The position numbers were made by a program, and so were the translations under genes. A stretch of DNA of 33,663 bases from Ignavibacteriota bacterium. GTDB lineage: Bacteria > Bacteroidota > Ignavibacteria > Palsa-1295. This document shows positions 1-7,358 of the stretch, one piece after another. Positions within the stretch are counted from its first letter, which is position 1. Every line of letters begins with the position of its first letter. Location of the stretch: assembly GCA_025357895.1 (NCBI GenBank), contig JANYLL010000373.1:1-33663 (forward strand). The letters are read 5' to 3'. The notes under the pieces were generated by a model. That model saw only the letters and a program-made list of their open reading frames with translations. It made no database searches and was not told where the DNA came from.

Positions 1-13
1 GGAAAAATACTCA

Positions 14-811
14 ATGATAAAAGTTACCCGGTCGGTCATTCCCTCACTTTTTACAGTTATGAATCTCTTCAGCGGATTCATTGCGATCAAAACAGCATTC
101 ATCGACGGCGATTTTGAGAAAGCGGGATGGTTCATTGTTCTCGGTGCTTTCTTTGACACTCTCGATGGAATGATGGCACGCCTAACGCATTCGGCAAGCG
201 AATTTGGTGTCGAACTTGATTCGCTCGCCGATGTCGTAACCTTCGGTGTTGCACCAAGCGCCATTGTTTATAAGCTTTTTTTCTACCAATTTGAAACTAT
301 CGGTATTCTCATAGCAGCACTTCCAATGATCTGCGGTGCGCTTCGTTTAGCACGATTCAATGTCCAGCTTGTCGGCTTCGATAAAGATTATTTTAAAGGT
401 CTGCCAATCCCATCTGCGGCGATACTGATTGTTTCTTTCGTCACGTTCTATTTTCTTCGCGGTGAACCTTCATTCATCTCGCATCAGGGATTGGATATTG
501 CAATGTTCATTGTAGTTATCGGTTCATCACTGATGATGGTCAGCACCGTGAAATACGAAACCCTTCCAAAATTTTCCGGCAAAGCCATCAAAACAGAACC
601 TGCAAAATTTATTGTTGTCTTGGTTGCCATCATTCTTTCGATCATCACCAAGGGTTCGGCAATATTTCCGTTCTTCCTTGTATTTATCCTCTTCGGACTT
701 ATCCGATCGATCATCGTACGCACGAAAAAAGTTGTACGAGACCGCCATGCCGGAGCACTTTTCGACGAAGAAGAATTAGAGCAGGAAGAAAAATCGACCT
801 TTGGGATCTAA
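14..811 (+). CDS. pssA: CDP-diacylglycerol--serine O-phosphatidyltransferase
   Basis: 265 aa; multi-TM; CDP-alcohol phosphatidyltransferase motif DTLDGMMARLTHSASEFGVELDSLADVVTFGVAP (DG..AR..G..D..D pattern). Confidence 0.93.
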   Translation: MIKVTRSVIPSLFTVMNLFSGFIAIKTAFIDGDFEKAGWFIVLGAFFDTLDGMMARLTHSASEFGVELDSLADVVTFGVAPSAIVYKLFFYQFETIGILIAALPMICGALRLARFNVQLVGFDKDYFKGLPIPSAAILIVSFVTFYFLRGEPSFISHQGLDIAMFIVVIGSSLMMVSTVKYETLPKFSGKAIKTEPAKFIVVLVAIILSIITKGSAIFPFFLVFILFGLIRSIIVRTKKVVRDRHAGALFDEEELEQEEKSTFGI

Positions 812-816
812 GGGTG

Positions 817-1422
817 TCAATGCAGAAATTTGCCAAATCGCTTCAACCAATTTCTTGACGACTGATAATCTGGATAAGTCTCAGCTAATCTCGACCAGAA
901 AGCTTTTGAATGATTAAAGATTACTGTATGAGCAAGTTCATGCAGTATTACATAATCAATAATATTCGGAGGAGCTTTCATTAATCTCCAATTTAAAGAG
1001 ATGTTTTTTTTCAGCGAACAGCTTCCCCACCGTGTTTTAGCATCTCTGCTCGATACTTTATTGTAAGAATATCCGAATTCTGCGGCAAGTTCAGCGATTC
1101 GTCTGCCAAAATATTCTTTTGCATGATTTTTATACCAATTTTCGAGAGTTGTTTTTTTGGTAATATCAAAGCCCGGATTTGTGGCATCGCCCAAGAATGC
1201 AACTTCATTATTTATTAATACAATATATTTCTCGCGATCTTCATTGAAAGATGAAACATGTTTATTGATCCAATTGGCTTTTTCTGCGAGAAATAAAAGT
1301 AGATCGGAATCAGAGTATCGATGAGGGATCGTAATTTTTACCTGCGAATCGGGATGCACCGTGATCCGTGCGTATTTTACTTTCTTTCTCTGTATGGTAT
1401 ATTTGCCGGTGCTGACGTTCAC
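817..1422 (-). CDS. YgjP/WLM-like zinc metallopeptidase (M48-related, DUF45)
   Basis: 201 aa; RWGSCS...ISLNWRLMKAPPNIIDYVILHELAHTVIFNHSKAFW matches YgjP-like HELAH.....HS..FW pattern. Confidence 0.88.
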   Translation of the reverse strand: MNVSTGKYTIQRKKVKYARITVHPDSQVKITIPHRYSDSDLLLFLAEKANWINKHVSSFNEDREKYIVLINNEVAFLGDATNPGFDITKKTTLENWYKNHAKEYFGRRIAELAAEFGYSYNKVSSRDAKTRWGSCSLKKNISLNWRLMKAPPNIIDYVILHELAHTVIFNHSKAFWSRLAETYPDYQSSRNWLKRFGKFLH

Positions 1423-1538
1423 GTATCTAAATAATTATTTTGTACGTGTACTAAACGGCGATGTTCGATCTAACATTTCAATCTTTTCGGCAAGAATTTT
1501 TTCTGCGACGGATAAGACGAATTTATTGTTAATACTAT

Positions 1539-1814
1539 ATGCACTACCACGTCTATATCGCCACAGAGCGAAAAGAAGCCATTCTTGATCCGCAAGGGAA
1601 AGCGACCCATCATGCACTTGATTCATTGGGAATGTCACAAGTTGCCGATGTACGTATCGGTAAATTTATTCGTCTTGCTGTTGATGCCGATTCAAAGGAA
1701 AATGCCCAATCGATTGCCGAAGAATCCAGCCGCAAACTGCTTGCGAATCCCATCATGGAGACTTTCCGAATTGTAGAGATCTTAGAAGCTACACCAAAAG
1801 GAGCAAGTCACTAA
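1539..1814 (+). CDS. purS: Phosphoribosylformylglycinamidine synthase subunit PurS
   Basis: 91 aa; [35 protein letters not shown] is PurS-like; stop overlaps the start of purQ (TAATG). Confidence 0.92.
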   Translation: MHYHVYIATERKEAILDPQGKATHHALDSLGMSQVADVRIGKFIRLAVDADSKENAQSIAEESSRKLLANPIMETFRIVEILEATPKGASH

Positions 1815-2536
1815 TGAAGACACGTGTCATCGTTTTTCCGGGTTCTAATTGCGATCACGATGCGATGCATGCTCTGAAAAATGTAATCGGTGAATCCGAT
1901 ACTGAATTTGTTTGGCATAAAGATGAAACGATAGGTAGAGGAGTTGATCTTGTAATCCTTCCCGGAGGATTTTCTTATGGTGACTATCTTCGCACTGGTG
2001 CAATTGCCAGATTCTCGCCGGTGATGAAAGATGTTATCAGTTTCGCAAATGATGGAGGCACAGTTATTGGAATTTGCAATGGCTTTCAGGTACTTTGCGA
2101 AAGCGGTTTGCTTCCGGGAGTGTTGATCCGTAATGAAGCCCTTAAATTCAGATGTAAGTGGGTAAATCTTCGGTCCGAAAATACCGATACGAGGTTTACT
2201 AATTCTTTGCTACCGGGCGAAGTTATCAACGTTCCAATTGCACATGGCGAAGGATTATACATGGCTGATCCAGAAACAATTAAAGATCTTGAAGAAAACA
2301 AGCAGATCGTTTTCAGATATAGTACTGAAAGCGGTGAACTTTCCCAAGAAGCAAATCCTAACGGTTCGATCAATAATATTGCCGGAATTATCAATAAAGG
2401 AGGTAATGTCCTTGGTATGATGCCTCATCCAGAGCGGGCATGTGAAGATCTTTTAGGGAGCGCAGATGGCATTAAGGTCTTCCGATCACTGGCACGGCAT
2501 TTTGAATTTGCCAAAGAAAAACAAGCAATTGTCTAA
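1814..2536 (+). CDS. purQ: Phosphoribosylformylglycinamidine synthase subunit PurQ (glutaminase)
   Basis: 240 aa; [52 protein letters not shown] motifs. Confidence 0.96.
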   Translation: MKTRVIVFPGSNCDHDAMHALKNVIGESDTEFVWHKDETIGRGVDLVILPGGFSYGDYLRTGAIARFSPVMKDVISFANDGGTVIGICNGFQVLCESGLLPGVLIRNEALKFRCKWVNLRSENTDTRFTNSLLPGEVINVPIAHGEGLYMADPETIKDLEENKQIVFRYSTESGELSQEANPNGSINNIAGIINKGGNVLGMMPHPERACEDLLGSADGIKVFRSLARHFEFAKEKQAIV

Positions 2537-2569
2537 TCTCATTAAACTTTTTCATTACTAAAACCTCTA

Positions 2570-2701
2570 ATGCTGTATCTACAAAGTTTACTGTTAGTTA
2601 TAGCTTTAATCGCATTGGGAGCGGTTTTCGTCGGCATTATAAAAAATGCTCACGGACCGCGTAAAGGCAAATATCGGACTTCATGGTTTGCCAAGAAATG
2701 A
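2570..2701 (+). CDS. Small putative single-TM protein (43 aa), not in the supplied ORF track
   Basis: Manual translation MLYLQSLLLVIALIALGAVFVGIIKNAHGPRKGKYRTSWFAKK; hydrophobic N-terminus and basic C-terminal tail; fills the purQ-tatA gap. Confidence 0.5.
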   Translation: MLYLQSLLLVIALIALGAVFVGIIKNAHGPRKGKYRTSWFAKK

Positions 2702-2784
2702 GGGTAAAAACGAACCTTATCGCAGAATATCAAGTTTTCTAACATAAGGCAGGTATCATAGTATTATTAATAAAGGAGAATATA

Positions 2785-2982
2785 ATGTTTAAAAATTTAG
2801 GCGCTTTTGAATTATTGATCATTGTTGCTATCGTTGTACTACTATTCGGCGGCAAGAAGATCCCTGAACTTATGCGCGGTTTAGGTAAGGGTATGCATGA
2901 ATTCAAGAAATCTTCTGAAGGTCATAGCGATGATGAGCCTGCTGTTCCTCCTGTAAATCCACCAACGCAGAATAAGGTTTAA
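2785..2982 (+). CDS. tatA: Sec-independent protein translocase TatA/TatE family
   Basis: 65 aa; [38 protein letters not shown]. Confidence 0.93.
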   Translation: MFKNLGAFELLIIVAIVVLLFGGKKIPELMRGLGKGMHEFKKSSEGHSDDEPAVPPVNPPTQNKV

Positions 2983-2986
2983 GGCT

Positions 2987-3361
2987 ATGTTTGAGAATTT
3001 AGGCGGGGGCGAGATGCTCCTGATCTTCTTAGTTATTCTGATCTTCTTCGGACCGAAGAAGATTCCTGAACTTGCAACAAGTTTAGGAAAAGGTATGCGT
3101 AAATTTCGCGATGCTAAAGAAGGCTTGGAAGATCAATTAAAGACTGTGATGAAAGAACCGGTCGAAGCTTTGCAGGCGGCAAAAGCTCAATTTGACCAGC
3201 ATCTCACCGACGCACAAAAGCCTATGCAAGAAACTGCGCAGGCTTTCCAGAATTTAGGAATGCCAACACCAACAACTCCTGTTCCGCTACCTGCAGGCGA
3301 ACCACCTGTCGTTACTGTCTCAATGACGGAGCCAACATCTCTTTCTTCTAAAGCAGAATAA
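2987..3361 (+). CDS. Second TatA/TatB-like translocase subunit with longer C-terminal tail
   Basis: 124 aa; LGGGEMLLIFLVILIFFGPKKIPELATSLGKGMRKFRDAKEG plus helical/Pro-rich tail. Confidence 0.9.
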   Translation: MFENLGGGEMLLIFLVILIFFGPKKIPELATSLGKGMRKFRDAKEGLEDQLKTVMKEPVEALQAAKAQFDQHLTDAQKPMQETAQAFQNLGMPTPTTPVPLPAGEPPVVTVSMTEPTSLSSKAE

Positions 3362-3377
3362 TTCTTATTTATTGTTT

Positions 3378-3917
3378 TCAGATGTATCTACTGTCATACG
3401 CCCAGTGTAAGACAGCTTGTCGTTGTCTCTTACGGCAATCCAAATCCCCTGCTTTGCAATTATTCTTTATCTGAACAATGTGTCTTTTAATTGCATACCA
3501 TCGCTTTATCTGACGGTCGTCCTCTGCCGGAATTCTCCGTCCCATAAAATACCTGCAATACCATTGAAACCAACCTCGAGGATCGTCTTTATATATCCAC
3601 CCTTTTTCAATCCAAATTGTTAACGACTGACTTGCCCGGACGCCAAAAAAATTCAGTTTAGGGTCATATTTATCAGGACTGAGTTTTGCCCTCGCAAACC
3701 ATGAGGGAGGAAATTCAGCAGCACAATCCGTCATATACTTCCCTCCGAATATGCCTAAGGCAAGCATTTTTTCCGGAGTAAGTTCGGGTTTAAAGCGAGG
3801 ATCAAAGTTCTCTCCGATAGGCTCAGTCAGATAATAACTGTAGCCCGACTGCATTCTATCATTGACTTGAACAAGTTTCTTCTTAATTCGCTTATGAATG
3901 GTCAGCATAATCTCCAC
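3378..3917 (-). CDS. Conserved hypothetical protein (RGWFQWYCRYFMGRR family)
   Basis: 179 aa; motif-dense and Cys/Trp-rich: GIFGGKYMTDC, PPSWF, DPRGWFQWYCRYFMGRR, NCKAGDLDCRKRQRQAVLHWAYD. Start may be the second Met (about 3908). Confidence 0.75.
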   Translation of the reverse strand: MEIMLTIHKRIKKKLVQVNDRMQSGYSYYLTEPIGENFDPRFKPELTPEKMLALGIFGGKYMTDCAAEFPPSWFARAKLSPDKYDPKLNFFGVRASQSLTIWIEKGWIYKDDPRGWFQWYCRYFMGRRIPAEDDRQIKRWYAIKRHIVQIKNNCKAGDLDCRKRQRQAVLHWAYDSRYI

Positions 3918-3927
3918 CTATTTATAT

Positions 3928-3958
3928 AATAAAGGCAAGCTGAAAGCCTGCCTTTATT
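3928..3958 (-). terminator. Candidate transcription terminator or processing hairpin downstream of tRNA-Ser
   Basis: AATAAAGGCA (3928-3937) / TGCCTTTATT (3949-3958) perfect 10-bp stem plus inner GCT-GAA-AGC; directly 3' of the tRNA on the minus strand; no strong T tract. Confidence 0.5.
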
Positions 3959-3963
3959 GAAAG

Positions 3964-4045
3964 CGGAGGGCGAGGGAGTCGAACTCTCATAGCCTTGCGG
4001 CTGGCAGTTTTCAAGACTGCTGCAATACCATTATGCGAGCCCTCC
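3964..4045 (-). tRNA. tRNA-Ser (anticodon UGA)
   Basis: Manual fold of the reverse complement: GGAGGGC/GCCCTCC acceptor, GCAGT-CTTGAAA-ACTGC anticodon arm, GCC-GCAA-GGC variable arm, TTCGACT T-loop; discriminator G; 82 nt. Confidence 0.9.
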
Positions 4046-4123
4046 GTGGATTCGCTGAGACATAACTCTTTGCAGGTAAACGTTGTTCCAAGAACATTCG
4101 AATTTTTCAAGAAATATTTCCCT

Positions 4124-5281
4124 ATGCATAATTTCGGCAAAGAGATTCGCAAACGCTGGCTGCTTGACGATGATGTTGTATTTATGAATCATGGCTCTTT
4201 CGGAGCTTGTCCGCGGGATGTTCTGGTCGCCCAAAGTGAATGGCGCACGAAAATGGAGCAGCAGCTCGTCAAATTTATGACGGTCGATGCTCCGATAGGA
4301 TTAAAGGATTCACTAACAAAACTTGGAGCATTCGTCGGAGCAAAAGAGCAAGATATCGTTTTCGTCGAAAATGCCACATCAGGTGTCAATGCCGTCGTAC
4401 GCTCGTTAATGCCGACCTTCAAACCCGGGGATGAACTTTTTACGACGACGCATGTCTATGGGGCGATGCGAAAAACCTTGCATTATGCCGCCGATGTCAC
4501 AGGAGCAAAAGTTGTTGAAAGAACTATACCTTTCCCGATTCAAAGTGCCGACCAGGTTGTAGAAGCTGTAAAGAGCGGGATAACCGATAAAACAAAATTT
4601 GCAATAATTGATCATATTACTTCTCCTTCTGCTCTTGTCTACCCGATAGAACGAATCATTCCGCTTTTCAAGGAGCGTGGCATACCCGTCATGATCGACG
4701 GAGCTCATGCTCTTGGAATGCTTGATATTAATATGGAAAAGTACGGTGCAGATTTTTATACCGGTAATTGTCACAAATGGCTTTATGCTCCGAAAGGCTC
4801 AGCGTTTCTTTATGTTGATCCGAAACATCAAAAGAGTATTCATCCGACAAACATCTCTCACAACTATCTTACAAGTTTTAAATCCGAGTTTGATTGGGCA
4901 GGCACTCACGATCCAACAGCATGGCTATCTGTCTCTGCCGCACTTGCTTTCATAAAGGAAATCGGAGCGAATGAAATGAGAGCTTACGGGCATAATCTCG
5001 CGCTCGAAGCTCGAAAAATGTTAGCAAAATCCTGGGGGACAAATTTTGTGGCACCGGAAGATATGATCGGCATGCTTGCAACACTCGAACTTCCCGGCAA
5101 TCCCAAAGATACTGACAAACATACTGCTACATTGCATGATAGGCTTCGCGATGAATTTCATTGCGAACTTCCGGTTATCGTCTTGGGCGATCATACCTAC
5201 GTTCGTATTTCGTGCCAAGTCTATAATGATATGTCCGATTATCATAGACTCGATGCTGCAGTGAAAAAGATCTATTCCTAA
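4124..5281 (+). CDS. Class V aminotransferase (isopenicillin-N-epimerase/cysteine-desulfurase-like, PLP dependent)
   Basis: WLLDDDVVFMNHGSFGACP, ENATSGVNAVVRS, IDGAHALGMLDINMEKYGADFYTGNCHKWLYAPKGSAFLYV. Start moved from the ORF-track 3995 to the ATG at 4124 because 3995 lies inside the tRNA. Confidence 0.88.
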   Translation: MHNFGKEIRKRWLLDDDVVFMNHGSFGACPRDVLVAQSEWRTKMEQQLVKFMTVDAPIGLKDSLTKLGAFVGAKEQDIVFVENATSGVNAVVRSLMPTFKPGDELFTTTHVYGAMRKTLHYAADVTGAKVVERTIPFPIQSADQVVEAVKSGITDKTKFAIIDHITSPSALVYPIERIIPLFKERGIPVMIDGAHALGMLDINMEKYGADFYTGNCHKWLYAPKGSAFLYVDPKHQKSIHPTNISHNYLTSFKSEFDWAGTHDPTAWLSVSAALAFIKEIGANEMRAYGHNLALEARKMLAKSWGTNFVAPEDMIGMLATLELPGNPKDTDKHTATLHDRLRDEFHCELPVIVLGDHTYVRISCQVYNDMSDYHRLDAAVKKIYS

Positions 5282-5286
5282 TAGTA

Positions 5287-6045
5287 ATGACAATCGGCAT
5301 CCTCAGTGCAATGCATGAAGAGATCCATCTCATCTCTTCGAAAATTTCTGATAGACAAATCACAACGATTGGCAACCGCGATTATATTAGCGGGACCCTT
5401 GAAGGACAAAAAGTCGTTGCTGGTTTTTCCCGTTGGGGAAAAGTAGCCGCTTCACAGACTGCTACTACACTAATCACAAAATTCAATGCCGATAAAATAA
5501 TCTTCACAGGTGTTGCAGGTGCCATAGCCACTGAACTTCAGATTGGTGATGTCGTTATCAGCAAAGATCTGGTGCAACATGATATGGATGCAAGTGCAAT
5601 TCCTGCGTTCAAGAAATTCGAGGTTCCGCTGCTGGGAATTACACATTTCATAGCTGATTCTGATCTCATCCGACTCGCTTTAGATGCTGCACATAATTAT
5701 CTTTCGCTTATCAGATCACAAAATATTGAGCATTCTGCGCTCGATGAGTATAACATTCATTCACCCAATGTTCATTTCGGAACAATTGCAAGCGGGGATC
5801 AATTTATTGCTGATCATGCGAAGATCAAAGAGTTACGACATGCTATTAACGGCTTACTGTGCATTGAGATGGAAGGCGCCGCCGTTGCGCAGGTTTGCCA
5901 CGAGCATCAGATCCCCTTTGTCGTTATTCGCGCCATTTCCGATAAAGCGGATTCGAATGCCATTCACGATTTTCCAAATTTTGTAAAAAATATCGTCTCC
6001 CACTACTCTTACGGCATTATTCGGGCAGTGTTGAAGAATTTATAA
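5287..6045 (+). CDS. mtnN: 5'-methylthioadenosine/S-adenosylhomocysteine nucleosidase
   Basis: 252 aa; MTIGILSAMHEEI, IIFTGVAGAI, IGDVVISKDLVQHDMDA, CIEMEGAAVAQVCHEHQIPFVVIRAISDKAD. Confidence 0.92.
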   Translation: MTIGILSAMHEEIHLISSKISDRQITTIGNRDYISGTLEGQKVVAGFSRWGKVAASQTATTLITKFNADKIIFTGVAGAIATELQIGDVVISKDLVQHDMDASAIPAFKKFEVPLLGITHFIADSDLIRLALDAAHNYLSLIRSQNIEHSALDEYNIHSPNVHFGTIASGDQFIADHAKIKELRHAINGLLCIEMEGAAVAQVCHEHQIPFVVIRAISDKADSNAIHDFPNFVKNIVSHYSYGIIRAVLKNL

Positions 6046-6090
6046 ATCGTTTATTACTGTTTGTAACGTCTCTATTACTATAATTCTCTT

Positions 6091-7284
6091 ATGTACGGAA
6101 AAATCAAAGAAGAACTTCAGTCAGAATTACAATCGATTAAAGATTCAGGGCTTTATAAAGAGGAGCGAATTATTACCACACCTCAAGGTGTCGAGATAAA
6201 GGTTGAAGGAAAATCCGGCACATATCTTAATTTTTGTGCGAATAATTATCTTGGGCTGTCTTCTCACCCTCGTGTTATCAAAGCGGCGCATGATGCTCTT
6301 GATAAGCATGGCTACGGCATGTCCAGTGTCCGATTTATCTGCGGCACGGAAGACTTGCATAAAGAACTTGAATCCGAGATTTCAAAATTCTTGCAAACCG
6401 ATGATACGATCCTTTATGTAGCTTGCTTCGATGCGAACGGCGGAGTCTTCGAGCCGTTCTTTGCAGAAAATGATGCTATCATCAGCGATGAATTAAATCA
6501 TGCTTCGATAATTGATGGTGTAAGACTTTCAAAAGCACAGCGATTCCGGTATAAGAATTCCAATATGGAAGAGCTTGAAAACATTCTGAAAGAAACGCAA
6601 AATCTTAGGCACAGGATTATTGTCACCGACGGAGTTTTTTCGATGGATGGATCAATTGCAAAACTCGGAGCAATATGCAATTTAGCAGATAAATATGAAG
6701 CGCTTGTCATGGTTGACGATAGCCATGCTTCAGGGTTTATTGGCAAAACCGGCCGAGGCTCGATCGAGTTTGAGAATGTTATGGGAAGAGTAGATATCAT
6801 CACCTCTACCCTTGGCAAAGCTCTTGGCGGCGCAGCTGGAGGTTTTACATCGGGGCGTAAAGAGATAATCGACATGCTTCGTCAGCGTTCGCGCCCGTAT
6901 CTCTTTAGTAACTCACTTCCCCCTGCTATTGCCGGTGCTGCATTGGAAGTAATACGAATGCTGGGTGAGACAACGGAGTTGCGAGATAAACTCGAAAAAA
7001 ATACGAAGTATTTCCGTGAAAAAATGACAGCTGCTGGTTTTGATATAAAACCCGGTGTCCATCCTATAACGCCGATCATGCTCTACGAGGCACCGCTTGC
7101 ACAGGCATTTGCATCCGAACTTTTGAACGAGGGAATCTATGTGATCGGATTTTTCTATCCCGTTGTAGCAAAAGGACAAGCACGCATCCGAGTGCAAATT
7201 TCTGCCGGTCATGAACGTGAGCATCTGGATAAAGCCATTGCGGGATTTACGAAAGTAGGGAAGAAGCTTGGAGTGATTAAGTAA
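6091..7284 (+). CDS. kbl: Glycine C-acetyltransferase (2-amino-3-ketobutyrate CoA ligase) family
   Basis: 397 aa; [69 protein letters not shown]. Confidence 0.92.
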   Translation: MYGKIKEELQSELQSIKDSGLYKEERIITTPQGVEIKVEGKSGTYLNFCANNYLGLSSHPRVIKAAHDALDKHGYGMSSVRFICGTEDLHKELESEISKFLQTDDTILYVACFDANGGVFEPFFAENDAIISDELNHASIIDGVRLSKAQRFRYKNSNMEELENILKETQNLRHRIIVTDGVFSMDGSIAKLGAICNLADKYEALVMVDDSHASGFIGKTGRGSIEFENVMGRVDIITSTLGKALGGAAGGFTSGRKEIIDMLRQRSRPYLFSNSLPPAIAGAALEVIRMLGETTELRDKLEKNTKYFREKMTAAGFDIKPGVHPITPIMLYEAPLAQAFASELLNEGIYVIGFFYPVVAKGQARIRVQISAGHEREHLDKAIAGFTKVGKKLGVIK

Positions 7285-7351
7285 GTCAAAAGTAAAAAAA
7301 TCAAAAGACAAAAGTAGACTTTTTTGACTTTTGATTTTGAACTTTTGACTT
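7283..7351. repeat. Heptad-period A/T repeat folded as a long imperfect inverted repeat (possible bidirectional terminator)
   Basis: Outer arms AAGTCAAAAGT (7283-7293) / ACTTTTGACTT (7341-7351) are perfectly complementary; right arm reads ACTTTTG|ATTTTGA|ACTTTTG|ACTT (7327-7351). Lies between convergent kbl and comEC stops. Confidence 0.85.
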
Positions 7352-7358
7352 AATACTC

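Noticed and set aside
1435-1638. - strand 67-aa ORF overlapping purS
   Set aside because: Overlaps the well-supported purS on the opposite strand; no motif.
3995-4123. N-terminal extension of the aminotransferase ORF
   Set aside because: Runs through the tRNA-Ser; the ATG at 4124 gives a normal N-terminus.
6052-6079. TATTACT repeated 21 nt apart upstream of kbl (multiple of 7)
   Set aside because: Intervening heptamers are unrelated; only two copies of an A/T-rich word, so not counted with the heptad loci.
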